Part shown: positions 55,339 to 63,641 of the stretch, one piece after another
Numbering within the stretch: the first letter of the stretch is position 1
Layout of the letters: each line of letters begins with the position of its first letter
DNA from: Actinophytocola xanthii
GTDB taxonomy: Bacteria; Actinomycetota; Actinomycetes; Mycobacteriales; Pseudonocardiaceae
DNA: 64,000 bases
Assembly: GCF_001921205.1 (NCBI RefSeq)
Contig: NZ_MSIE01000034.1
Coordinates: 62,001 to 126,000, forward strand
Direction of reading: 5' to 3'
Made by a program: the position numbers and the translations under genes
Notes under the pieces: generated by a model
Database searches by the model: none
What the model was told of the DNA's origin: nothing
The model's input: only the letters and a program-made list of their open reading frames with translations

Positions 55339-55394
55339 GGCGCGTCCGCACAGTCCCGGTCGATGGGCTTCGTGATCCAGGTCGTCGCTGGCAA
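55339..55394. repeat. MITE-like repeat, left-end fragment C
   Basis: The first 56 bases of the element, identical to copy B over that stretch, in direct tandem with copy B after a TAG trinucleotide. It breaks off in the middle of the element, just short of the stop codon of the CaiB-family gene. Confidence 0.8.
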
Positions 55395-55401
55395 ACCGCC
55401 C

Positions 55402-56544
55402 CTACGCCACGATGCCCTCCGCCCGTAGGCGGTCCACCTCCTCGGGCTGGTAGCCCAGCTCGGCGAGGACGTCGGGGGTGTCGGCCCGGGGGGCATGGGG
55501 GGCCACGGGGTCGGCGGGCGGCGTGCGGCTGAAGCGCGGCGCCGGGGCCGGCTGGCGGTGCCCGTCGAGGGTCACGAACGTGCCGCGGGCGACGTTGTGC
55601 GGGTGCTCCGCCGCCTCCTCGGGGGTGAGAACCGGCGTGAGGCACGCGTCGGTGCCTTCGGCGAGGGCCGCCCACTCGTCCCGGGTGCGGGTGCGCAGCA
55701 CCGCGGCCAGGCGCTCCCGCACGGCCCCCCACTGCTCGGGGTCCAGCCGACCCGCCAGCTCCTCCGGGTCCAGCTCCAGCACCTTCACCAGGGCCTGCCA
55801 GAACCGCTCCTCGATCGCGCCCACCGCCACGTAGCGGCCGTCGGCGGTCTCGTAGGTGTCGTAGAACGGGGCACCGCCGTCGAGCATGTTGCGGCCCCGG
55901 CCCCTGCTCCACAGGCCGATGTTGCGCAGGCCGTGCATGCCGGCGGTCAGCAGGGCGGCCCCGTCCACCATCGACGCGTCGACCACCTGGCCGCGGCCGG
56001 AGGAGGCGCGCTCGACCAGGGCCGCCAGCACCCCCAGCGCCAGCAGCATGCCACCGCCGCCGAAGTCACCCAGCAGGTTCAGCGGGGGAACCGGACGCTC
56101 GCCCTCGCGGCCGATCGGCTCCAGCGCACCGGCCAGGCCGATGTAGTTGATGTCGTGGCCGGCCGCCTGGGCCAGCGGGCCGTCCTGGCCCCACCCCGTC
56201 ACGCGGCCGTAGACCAGGCCCGGGTTGCGGGCGAGGCAGTCCTCGGGGCCCAGGCCCAGGCGCTCGGTGACGCCCGGGCGGAACCCCTCCAGCAGCACGT
56301 CGGCCCGGTCGACCAGGCGCAGCACGACCTCCCGCCCCGCGGGCTGCTTGGTGTCCACGCCGATCCAGCGGCGGGCGCGGGAGAGCGGGTCGTGCGGGAA
56401 CGTGAGCACGTCGGCGCCGGGCCTGGGCCGGTCGACCCGCACCACGTCCGCGCCGAGGTCGGCGAGCACCGTCGTGGCGAACGGCGCGGGCGCGAGGCCC
56501 GCGAGCTCCACCACCCTGAGCCCGACGAGGGGTCCTGCGCCCAT
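55402..56544 (-). CDS. CaiB/BaiF family CoA-transferase (alpha-methylacyl-CoA racemase-like)
   Basis: 380 residues from ATG 56544. LRVVELAGLAPAPFATTVLADLGADVVRVDRP, the GRDxxxLDL-like WIGVDTKQPAGREVVLRLVDRADVLLEGFRPGVTERLGLGPED, and GHDINYIGLAGALEPIGR match alpha-methylacyl-CoA racemase. The catalytic His and Asp of that family are in GHDINY and the later D of ERFWQALV-type segments. It epimerises 2-methylacyl-CoAs before oxidation. It lies 20 bases after the dehydrogenase gene and must be in one operon. Confidence 0.87.
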   Translation of the reverse strand: MGAGPLVGLRVVELAGLAPAPFATTVLADLGADVVRVDRPRPGADVLTFPHDPLSRARRWIGVDTKQPAGREVVLRLVDRADVLLEGFRPGVTERLGLGPEDCLARNPGLVYGRVTGWGQDGPLAQAAGHDINYIGLAGALEPIGREGERPVPPLNLLGDFGGGGMLLALGVLAALVERASSGRGQVVDASMVDGAALLTAGMHGLRNIGLWSRGRGRNMLDGGAPFYDTYETADGRYVAVGAIEERFWQALVKVLELDPEELAGRLDPEQWGAVRERLAAVLRTRTRDEWAALAEGTDACLTPVLTPEEAAEHPHNVARGTFVTLDGHRQPAPAPRFSRTPPADPVAPHAPRADTPDVLAELGYQPEEVDRLRAEGIVA

Positions 56545-56564
56545 CGACCTGCCTTCCGCCTCAC

Positions 56565-57728
56565 CTACAGGGACCGGGAGATGATCTCTTTCATGATCTC
56601 GTTGGTGCCGCCGAAGATCCGCTGCACGCGTGCCGCGGTCCACGCCCGGGAGATCGGGTACTCGCTCATGTAACCGTAACCGCCGAACAGCTGCAGGCAC
56701 TCGTCCGCCACTCGGGACAGCCGGTCGGTGGTCCACCACTTCGCCATCGCGGCGCCGGTGACGTCCAGCTCGCCGCGCAGGTGCCGCTCGACGCACTGGT
56801 CGAGGAACGCCTTGGCCACGGCGACCTCGGTGGCCGCCTCGGCGAGGGTGAACCTCGTGTTCTGGAACTGGAAGACCGGGCGGCCGAACGCCGTGCGCTC
56901 CTTGGTGTAGGCAACGGTCATCTCCACCGCGGCTTCCATCGCCGCGACCGCCCCGACAGCGATGATCAGCCGTTCCTGCGGCAGCTGCTGCATCAGCTGG
57001 ACGAACCCGAGCCCCTCGGTGCCGCCCAGCAGGTTCTCCGCCGGCACCCGGACCCCGTCGAAGAACAGCTCCGAGGTGTCCTGGCCGTGCAGTCCGATCT
57101 TGTCCAGCACCCGGCCCCGCCGGAACCCCGCCGCCCCCTCGGTCTCCACCAGCAGCAGCGAGACGCCCTGGGCCCGCTCCTCCGGGTTCGTCTTGGCCAC
57201 GACGACAACGAGCCCCGCCTGCGCGCCGTTGGTGATGAACGTCTTCGCGCCGTCCAGCACGTAGTGGTCGTCCCCGCCCTCGCTCGTGCGCACCGCCCTG
57301 GTCCGCACGTTCTGCAGGTCCGAGCCCGTGCCCGGTTCGGTCATCGCGATCGCGCCGACGAGCTCGCCACTCGCCAGCCGCGGCAGGTAGCGCCGCTTCT
57401 GGTCCTCCGTGCCGCAGGCCAGCAGGTAGTGGGCGACGATGCCGCTGTGCACGGAGTTGCCCCACGCGTCGTCGCCGACCCGCGCCTGCTCCTCCAGCAG
57501 CACCGCCTCGTGGGCGAAGGTGCCGCCGCCCCCGCCGTACTCCTCGGGGATGCTCAGGCACAGCAGGCCCACCTCGCCCGCCTTGTGCCACAGCTCGCGG
57601 TCGACCTGCTTGGCCACCGCCCAGCGCTCCAGGTTCGGCGCGATCTCCTTCTGGCAGAAGGTGCGGGCGAGATCCCGGAAGGCCTCGAGATCCTCGTTCA
57701 GCCAGGACGAGCGCTGGGTCAGCGGCAT
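56565..57728 (-). CDS. Acyl-CoA dehydrogenase
   Basis: 387 residues from ATG 57728, with GGAGATC upstream. Standard blocks: IAMTEPGTGSDLQNVRTRAV, VLDGAKTFITNGAQAGLVVVVAKT, FGRPVFQFQNTRFTLAEAATEVAVAKAFLDQC, and LFGGYGYMSEYPISRAWTAARVQRIFGGTNEIMKEII, where Gly occupies the usual Glu position (IFGGTNEI), as in isovaleryl-CoA or long-chain types. An earlier Met at 57758 is less likely. A TetR gene is divergent, with an operator between them. Confidence 0.9.
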   Translation of the reverse strand: MPLTQRSSWLNEDLEAFRDLARTFCQKEIAPNLERWAVAKQVDRELWHKAGEVGLLCLSIPEEYGGGGGTFAHEAVLLEEQARVGDDAWGNSVHSGIVAHYLLACGTEDQKRRYLPRLASGELVGAIAMTEPGTGSDLQNVRTRAVRTSEGGDDHYVLDGAKTFITNGAQAGLVVVVAKTNPEERAQGVSLLLVETEGAAGFRRGRVLDKIGLHGQDTSELFFDGVRVPAENLLGGTEGLGFVQLMQQLPQERLIIAVGAVAAMEAAVEMTVAYTKERTAFGRPVFQFQNTRFTLAEAATEVAVAKAFLDQCVERHLRGELDVTGAAMAKWWTTDRLSRVADECLQLFGGYGYMSEYPISRAWTAARVQRIFGGTNEIMKEIISRSL

Positions 57729-57754
57729 GCGATCTCCAAGAAACAATCCGAACG

Positions 57755-57783
57755 GCATGTAAAGTTTTCTCGAATGTACATGC
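57755..57783. promoter_or_regulatory. TetR operator candidate, GCATGTA-N15-TACATGC
   Basis: A perfect 7-bp dyad (57755-57761 and 57777-57783) in the divergent promoter between the dehydrogenase and TetR genes. A further TGTAC half site occurs at about 57793. Its position suggests autorepression plus control of the dehydrogenase/CaiB operon. Confidence 0.55.
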
Positions 57784-57817
57784 GTGCAGACCTGTACGTA
57801 AAGCCGAGGAGACCGTC

Positions 57818-58408
57818 ATGGCCGCGCCACACCGGACCCAGCAGGAGCGCAGCTCACGAACCCGGGCACGGCTGCTCGAGGCGACCGTCGAGTGCCTCGT
57901 GGAGCGGGGCTACGCCGGCACGACGGTCGCCGAGATCTGCCAGCGCGCGGGGCTCTCCCGAGGCGCGCAGCAACACCACTTCACCACCAAGGCCGAGCTG
58001 ATGACCAGGGCCCTCGAGCACCTGTTCACCCGGCTCGCCGACGAGATCGTCGCGACCCGGCTGCCGACCGGGCCCGATCGGCTGGAGAAGGGCATCGACC
58101 TGCTGTGGGAGGCCTACTCGGGCACGCTGTCGACCGCCGCGGTCGAGCTGTGGGTGGCCGCCCGGACCGACGAGGAGCTGCGCGGCCACCTGCTGCCGGT
58201 GGACCGGGCACTCGGCCACGCGACGCTGGAGTTCTACCGCCGGCTGGTCGGCGACGGGGACGCCGCGGAGCTGGAGACCGTGCTGCTGCTGACCGTGAAC
58301 CTGTTCCGGGGCCTGGCCCTCGACGCGATGATCGGCGGCGACGACGGGCGCCGGGCCGCGCTGCTGGCCGAGTGGAAGGCGCTTGTCCTGCGGCGCCGAG
58401 CCGGCTGA
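57818..58408 (+). CDS. TetR-family regulator
   Basis: 196 residues. N-terminal helix-turn-helix SSRTRARLLEATVECLVERGYAGTTVAEICQRAGLSRGAQQHHFTTKAELM, then a helical ligand domain. Divergent from the dehydrogenase/CaiB operon and probably its repressor, with an acyl-CoA as inducer. A strong hairpin follows its stop. Confidence 0.92.
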   Translation: MAAPHRTQQERSSRTRARLLEATVECLVERGYAGTTVAEICQRAGLSRGAQQHHFTTKAELMTRALEHLFTRLADEIVATRLPTGPDRLEKGIDLLWEAYSGTLSTAAVELWVAARTDEELRGHLLPVDRALGHATLEFYRRLVGDGDAAELETVLLLTVNLFRGLALDAMIGGDDGRRAALLAEWKALVLRRRAG

Positions 58409-58433
58409 CCCGCATGCACGCGTGAGACGACGG

Positions 58434-58472
58434 GCGGCGGTTGGCTCGGCCCTCGCGCGAGCCAACCGCCGC
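58434..58472. terminator. Terminator hairpin between TetR and NUDIX genes
   Basis: GCGGCGGTTGGCTCG (58434-58448) pairs perfectly with CGAGCCAACCGCCGC (58458-58472) across a 9-base loop. It sits between two convergent genes and can serve both. Confidence 0.75.
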
Positions 58473-58545
58473 TACCCACGTAGACGGGAGCAAGAGCGGA
58501 AAGTGACGTTTTCCAATGCAAAGCGTATACGATTCACGTTCTGCT

Positions 58546-59046
58546 TCAGTCCGCGAACTGCCAGAGGTCGTCGTGGCGGTAGTAGTCGGCGATCTCCTCC
58601 GCGGTCATCCGGTCCGCCTCCCGCCACGGCCCGACCGCGTCCAGCTCGTCGATCGACACCCAGGCCGACTCGTCGTAGTCGTACATGTTGGGCCGGGGCT
58701 CGCCGAGGTCCACGTCGAACACCGACTCGCTCGGCAGTTGGCAGCGCCAGATCCGCAGGGTCGCGTCGGCGGCCCGGTCCTCACCGGTGCGGTAGGAGTT
58801 CATCCGGCGGTCGGACAGGATCCGGTCGACACAGCGGACCGACACCCCGAACTCGGTGGTGAACTCCCGCTCGATCGCGCCGTGCTCCTCCTCGCCCTGG
58901 CGCAGCTCGTCGCCGGGCAGCTCCCAGAAGCCCGACACCGAGGCCGGCCGCGAGCGCCGGGCGACGAACAGCCGGAAGTCACGGATGATCGCGGCCCCCG
59001 CCACGATCACCTCCCGTGCCTCGTCCCCCGTGGTGACCTCGCTCAT
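58546..59046 (-). CDS. NUDIX hydrolase-like protein
   Basis: 166 residues from ATG 59046, after GAGGAGG. The fold is suggested by IVAGAAIIRDFRLFVARRSRPASVSGFWELPGDELRQGEEEHGAIEREFTTEFGVSV. The Nudix box is degenerate: REFTTEFG in place of RExxEExG. NTP-pyrophosphatase (MutT-like) activity is plausible but a changed metal site is possible. Between its stop and the terminator lies a low-GC stretch containing CGTATACG. Confidence 0.75.
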   Translation of the reverse strand: MSEVTTGDEAREVIVAGAAIIRDFRLFVARRSRPASVSGFWELPGDELRQGEEEHGAIEREFTTEFGVSVRCVDRILSDRRMNSYRTGEDRAADATLRIWRCQLPSESVFDVDLGEPRPNMYDYDESAWVSIDELDAVGPWREADRMTAEEIADYYRHDDLWQFAD

Positions 59047-59195
59047 TCCCAGCCTCCTCGTCGCCGGTGCCCAGTACCTCAGGTCGGTGGCGAGCGGCCC
59101 AGTGGCAGCCAGGAGACCCACGGGGCGGGCTGCGCGGCACGCCCGGGCGACGATTGCCGCCCTTGTGGGCATCGGTGGCGGGAATCACTGGCATC

Positions 59196-60542
59196 ATGCG
59201 TCCCGTGACTGCGCCGCCGCCCCCGCATCCCCAGTACCAACACGCCCCGGGTATGCACGCCCCCGCCCCGCCCCGACAGCGTCCGCGCCCCCGAGGCAAC
59301 GCGCTCGCGCTGGCCGCAGCCGTCACCACGGTGCTCGTGGCCGGCCTGGTGGTCGGCGGGCTGTTCGGGGCAACGCACAGCCTGCGGCACGTGTGGGCCG
59401 GTGGCGAGGAGGTGTTCGCCTACGACACCACCTGGTGGGGCCGCAGCGACAACGGGAGCACCGAACCGGTCGACGACCGCACGCTGCTCGCGGGGCTGCC
59501 GCTCGTCGGGGCGGCGCTGCTGCTCGTGCTGGCCGCCGTGTTCATCGCCCTGTCGAGCCGGTCGGTACGGCCGGGAGTGCGCTCGGCGGGGCTGTCGCTG
59601 CTGGCGGCCGGCGTCGGGGTGTTGGCCGGGGCCGCGCTGCTGCGGCTGATCAGCAGCCTCGACCAGATGAGCCTGGCCAACGAGGAGACCCTCGAGCCGG
59701 GCGACAGCATCGAGTTCTCGATCGGACTGGGGCTGTGGCTGCCGCTCGCCGGCCTCCTGCTCGGCATCGTCGCGCTGGTGCTCGCCCACCGCGGCCAGCG
59801 CCCGGTGCGCAACGAGCCGGTCACCCCGCCGATGGGCTTCCGGATGCCGCCGCAGTACGGGGGGCCGATGACCGGCCAGCAGCCCGCGGTCCGGGGTGTC
59901 GGGCAGTCCAGCGGGCAGTTCCCGCCCGTGCCCGGCCCGACCGACTCCGGCGTCGGCCAGTTCCCCCCGATCCAGGACCCCGGGCCGGGTGAGGGCAGTG
60001 GGCGGTTCGCGCCCGTGCCGCCGCCCGGCGCGGAGGACGACGCCACCGCCCGGGGCAGCGCGTCGGTGGCGTCCCGGTTGGACGAGGGCGGTGGGTCCGA
60101 CGACTCCGACGACTCCGACGGGGAGATCACTCAGCGCACGTCCGTCCCGAGTGCACCGCCCTCGGGTGGTGCCGCTCCCCCGCCACCGCCGCCCGCGCCG
60201 CCGGCCGCCCCGCCCGCTCCCGCCGCACCCGCGCCCCCGGCGGGTCCCTCGGTGACGGCGACCCAGGCGCCGCCGGCGCGGAGCACCCCGCCCGCCACCC
60301 CGGCGACTCCCGACACCGCGGCGTCCCCCGAGACAGCCACCGAGACAGCTACCGAGAAGCCGAGCGCACGGCCCGACGACGAGCCCGGCGACGGAACCGG
60401 CGACCAGCCCGGTGGGGAGACCGGCGAGCCGGCGGCCAGCACGCCGTCCACACCGGACCGCCCGGCTGAGCCCGCCCCGTTGGAGGTGCCACCGGCTCCC
60501 CCCGCGCCCGAGCTGGACCCGGAGCGGAAGAAGACCGACTGA
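59196..60542 (+). CDS. Four-helix membrane protein with long Pro-rich tail
   Basis: 448 residues from ATG 59196. Four membrane helices lie in residues 35-205. The rest, about 240 residues, is Pro/Ala/Gly/Asp-rich, with QFPPV/QFPPI repeats and a run of Pro (PPPPPPAPP); the tail reads as a disordered cytoplasmic or wall-spanning segment. No enzymatic domain is seen. It is followed by a hairpin and then by the PDZ kinase gene. Confidence 0.72.
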   Translation: MRPVTAPPPPHPQYQHAPGMHAPAPPRQRPRPRGNALALAAAVTTVLVAGLVVGGLFGATHSLRHVWAGGEEVFAYDTTWWGRSDNGSTEPVDDRTLLAGLPLVGAALLLVLAAVFIALSSRSVRPGVRSAGLSLLAAGVGVLAGAALLRLISSLDQMSLANEETLEPGDSIEFSIGLGLWLPLAGLLLGIVALVLAHRGQRPVRNEPVTPPMGFRMPPQYGGPMTGQQPAVRGVGQSSGQFPPVPGPTDSGVGQFPPIQDPGPGEGSGRFAPVPPPGAEDDATARGSASVASRLDEGGGSDDSDDSDGEITQRTSVPSAPPSGGAAPPPPPPAPPAAPPAPAAPAPPAGPSVTATQAPPARSTPPATPATPDTAASPETATETATEKPSARPDDEPGDGTGDQPGGETGEPAASTPSTPDRPAEPAPLEVPPAPPAPELDPERKKTD

Positions 60543-60548
60543 CGACGT

Positions 60549-60584
60549 CGCCTGGACGGAGGCGTGCACTCCTCCGTTCAGGCG
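60549..60584 (+). terminator. Terminator hairpin after the Pro-rich membrane protein
   Basis: A 13-bp stem with one G-U pair, CGCCTGGACGGAG (60549-60561) against CTCCGTTCAGGCG (60572-60584), loop of 10 bases, starting seven bases past the stop codon. Confidence 0.7.
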
Positions 60585-60647
60585 TAACTCGACCCGGGGA
60601 GCCCACTACACCGCCCCACCAGCCGTCCGTTCGGGCAGGCGTGGCGA

Positions 60648-62960
60648 ATGGCTCTGTCCCAAACTGTCCGGCTGCGAGATGATCCTGGGGTGTTCGGCCC
60701 GGCGGGCGTGCGGCGTGTACCCGCCTCGCTCCTACTGCTCACACTCGTACTCCTCGGGGTAGCCGTCTGGTGCGTCTGGTCACGGGCTGTGTCCCCCACC
60801 GACGGCACCACGGTCAGCCCCGCGGACAGCGGTGCCGTCTCCCTCGGCACCGTGGTGGTGTCCGACCGGGACCCGAGCAGCCCGTTCCGCATCGGCGACC
60901 AGATCGTGGCGATCGACGGGGTGGAGCTGGCCGAGCGGGCGGCGCGGCTGCCGGGCGGCGCACCCGTGGCGGAGGGCGACCGGCTCACCTACACCGTGCT
61001 GCGCGAGGGCCGGACCCTCGACCTCGACGTCGAGCTGCGCCCCTACCCCGTCGTGCGGAGCCTCACGACCTGGTGGCCGATGCTGCTCGTGGTCCCGCTC
61101 CTGCTGGCGGCCTCGTTCACCGTCGTGCGGGTGCGCCCCCGCGACCCCGCCGCGCACGCGGCGCTGCTGACCGCCGCGATCGGCGTCGTCTCGGTCGCCG
61201 GCGCGGGCCTGTTCCCGCTGTCCGCGCTGGACCTGGTGGCCGGCCACCAGTTCTGGCGCTGGTACACGGGCGAGCTGGCCTTCGCGCTGCTGTGGGGGGC
61301 GGTTCTGCACTTCACGATCGCCTTCCCGGCCGTAACCGACGACCGGCGGCACCGGTGGCGGGTGCTCGCCGGCTACCTCGGCACGCTCGCGCTCTACGGC
61401 CTGGCGTGGCTGGTCGCACTCGTCGCCCTGGACGAGCCGCTCGAACGGATGTACTTCGTCCTCGTGCCCGTGGTGGCGGCGCTGTTCGTCTACCCCGTAC
61501 TGATCGTGTTCCTGCTGGTACGCAGGATCGTCCGCTCCGACGACGACCGCACCCGGCGCCCGCTGCTGTGGCTGATCGGCGCGCTCGTGGTCAGCACCGG
61601 GACCTACGTCTCGCTGTGGGCGCTGCCGATCCTGGTCACCGGCCGACCGGTGATGCCCTACGAGTACCAGGGGCTGCCGTTCGCGCTGGTGCCGATCTCG
61701 ATGGCGGCTGCGGTCCTGCGGTACCGGGCGCTCAACATCGAGGTCGCGGTCAGCCGGTCGCTGGTGTACGGGTCGCTGTGGGCGGGCGCGGTCGGGGTCT
61801 ATCTCGCGGTCGTCGGCCTGCTGTCGCTGGTGTTCGGCCCCCTGGACGAGCCGTGGCAGCAGGCCGTCGTCGCCGCCACGATCGCCGTGCTCGTGCAGCC
61901 GTTCCGGGGCATGCTGCGCCGGTTGATCAACAAACGGCTCTACGGGGAGCACGACGACCCGTTCCGGGTCGTGTCCGCGCTCGCCTCCCGCCTGGAGAAC
62001 ACGCCGACGGCGAGCACCATGTTGCCCGAGATCGTCGAGACGGTCGCCGCGGCGCTGCGCCTGCCGTACCTGGCCATCGAGATCCAGGCGAGGGGCCGCA
62101 GCGAGACCGCGGCCAGCGTCGGCACCGCGACCGGCGAGCTGCACCGCATCCCGCTCACCTTCCACGGGGAGCGGGTCGGCAACCTCGTCGTCGGTCGGCG
62201 CGGGCAGCGGGAGCTGACCCGGCCGGACCGGATCGCCCTGGCCGAGGTGGCCCGGCACGCCGGGGCGGCGGTCTACACCGCACGCCTCACCCGGGACCTG
62301 CGCCGCAGCCGCGACCGGCTGGTCCGCGCCCGGGAGATGGAGCGCAGGCGGATCCTGCACGAGCTGCACGACGGAGTCGGTCCCACGCTCGCCGCGATCG
62401 CGCTCGGCCTGGACGTCAGCCGGCGCACGGTGGGCGAGTCCAGCCCGACCGGCGAGTTGTTGGGTCGGCTGCGCGACGAGCTCCAGGCCGCGATCGTGGA
62501 GATCCGCCGGCTGGCCCACGGCCTGCGCCCGCCGGTGCTGGACCGGATCGGCCTGATCCCGGCGATCCGCGAGTACGCCGGCGCGCTCGCCAGCCGCACG
62601 GCCGGCTCGGAGACCTCGGTGGCGGGCGTGACGATCGTGCTCGAGGTGCCGTCGAGCATGCCGAAGCTACCCGCGCCGGTGGACGTCGCGGCCTACCGGA
62701 TCATCTGCGAGGCCCTGACCAACGTCACCCGGCACGCGCGGGCGAGCTCCTGCGCGGTCCGGCTGTGGATCGACGACGACCTGCACATCGAGGTGGTGGA
62801 CGACGGCATCGGGCTGCCGGTGGTGACCAACGGCGGCGTCGGCCTCTCCTCGATGCGCGAGCGCGCCACCGAGCTCGGCGGCGAGTGCCTGGTCGAAGCC
62901 GACCACGACGGCGGCACACGCGTGTTCGCTACGCTGCCGTTGCCGAAGGAGGGCAGCTGA
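60648..62960 (+). CDS. PDZ-containing membrane sensor histidine kinase (NarL type)
   Basis: 770 residues. After one N-terminal helix comes an extracytoplasmic PDZ domain (about 45-130; SSPFRIGDQIVAIDGVEL...LTYTVLREGRTLDLDVEL). About seven membrane helices (135-400), a GAF-like domain (450-560), and the HisKA_3 motif RRRILHELHDGVGPTLAAIALGLDV with phospho-acceptor His574 follow. The HATPase end is CEALTNVTRHARAS and DDGIGLP. The architecture resembles ComP-like quorum sensors with PDZ domains. It overlaps the next gene by one base (TGATG). Confidence 0.9.
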   Translation: MALSQTVRLRDDPGVFGPAGVRRVPASLLLLTLVLLGVAVWCVWSRAVSPTDGTTVSPADSGAVSLGTVVVSDRDPSSPFRIGDQIVAIDGVELAERAARLPGGAPVAEGDRLTYTVLREGRTLDLDVELRPYPVVRSLTTWWPMLLVVPLLLAASFTVVRVRPRDPAAHAALLTAAIGVVSVAGAGLFPLSALDLVAGHQFWRWYTGELAFALLWGAVLHFTIAFPAVTDDRRHRWRVLAGYLGTLALYGLAWLVALVALDEPLERMYFVLVPVVAALFVYPVLIVFLLVRRIVRSDDDRTRRPLLWLIGALVVSTGTYVSLWALPILVTGRPVMPYEYQGLPFALVPISMAAAVLRYRALNIEVAVSRSLVYGSLWAGAVGVYLAVVGLLSLVFGPLDEPWQQAVVAATIAVLVQPFRGMLRRLINKRLYGEHDDPFRVVSALASRLENTPTASTMLPEIVETVAAALRLPYLAIEIQARGRSETAASVGTATGELHRIPLTFHGERVGNLVVGRRGQRELTRPDRIALAEVARHAGAAVYTARLTRDLRRSRDRLVRAREMERRRILHELHDGVGPTLAAIALGLDVSRRTVGESSPTGELLGRLRDELQAAIVEIRRLAHGLRPPVLDRIGLIPAIREYAGALASRTAGSETSVAGVTIVLEVPSSMPKLPAPVDVAAYRIICEALTNVTRHARASSCAVRLWIDDDLHIEVVDDGIGLPVVTNGGVGLSSMRERATELGGECLVEADHDGGTRVFATLPLPKEGS

Positions 62961-63640
62961 TGCAGGCCGAGGACCAGAAGCTGCGCGTGCTGGTCGTCGA
63001 CGACCACCCCCTGTTCCGGTTCGGTCTGTGCACGGTCCTCAACGCCGAGCCCAGCATCCAGATCGTCGGCGAGGCCGCCAACGGGCGGGACGCGGTGAGC
63101 GCCGCCCGAGCGTTCCAGCCGGACGTCGTCGTGATGGACCTGCACCTGCCCGACATCGACGGCATCGAGGCCACCCGCCAGATCGTCACCGAGCGCGCCC
63201 GTACCGGCGTGGTGGTGCTGACCATGTTCAACGACACCGAGTCGGTGTTCGCCGCCATGCGTGCCGGTGCCCGCGGCTACCTGCTGAAGGGCTCGGGCCA
63301 GGAGGAGATCATCCGCGCCGTGCACGCGGTCGGCCGAGGCGAGGCGATCTTCGGTCCGGACATCGCGAACCGGGTGATCGGCTTCTTCAACGCCGGGCCG
63401 GTCACGTCCGACCCGATCTTCCCGGAGCTCACCTCGCGGGAGCGCGAGGTGCTCGCGCTGATCGCGGACGGCGAGAGCAACTCGGTGATCGCCAGACGGC
63501 TGTCGCTGAGCCCGAAGACCGTCCGCAACCACGTGTCGAGCATCTTCACCAAGCTGCACGTCGCCGACCGCGCCCAGGCCATCGTCCGCGCCCGCAAGGC
63601 CGGCCTCGGTGAGCAGCCGCCCGGCGGCGGGCAGCAGTAG
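62960..63640 (+). CDS. NarL/LuxR-family response regulator
   Basis: 226 residues. Receiver with VVDDHPLFR and Asp60 (VVMDLHLPDIDG), then a LuxR helix-turn-helix (LTSREREVLALIADGESNSVIARRLSLSPKTVRNHVSSIFTKLHV). It is the cognate partner of the PDZ kinase. Its stop is two bases from the stop of the convergent TetR gene. Confidence 0.94.
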   Translation: MQAEDQKLRVLVVDDHPLFRFGLCTVLNAEPSIQIVGEAANGRDAVSAARAFQPDVVVMDLHLPDIDGIEATRQIVTERARTGVVVLTMFNDTESVFAAMRAGARGYLLKGSGQEEIIRAVHAVGRGEAIFGPDIANRVIGFFNAGPVTSDPIFPELTSREREVLALIADGESNSVIARRLSLSPKTVRNHVSSIFTKLHVADRAQAIVRARKAGLGEQPPGGGQQ

Positions 63641-63641
63641 C

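Noticed and set aside
55175-55394. CRISPR-like or tandem repeat array
   Set aside because: One full copy and a truncated second copy of the 161-bp element with no spacers; explained by the MITE.
55402-57819. Apparent fusion of CaiB-family protein with an upstream 420-residue segment
   Set aside because: The upstream part is an out-of-frame translation of the acyl-CoA dehydrogenase; the CaiB protein starts properly at 56544.
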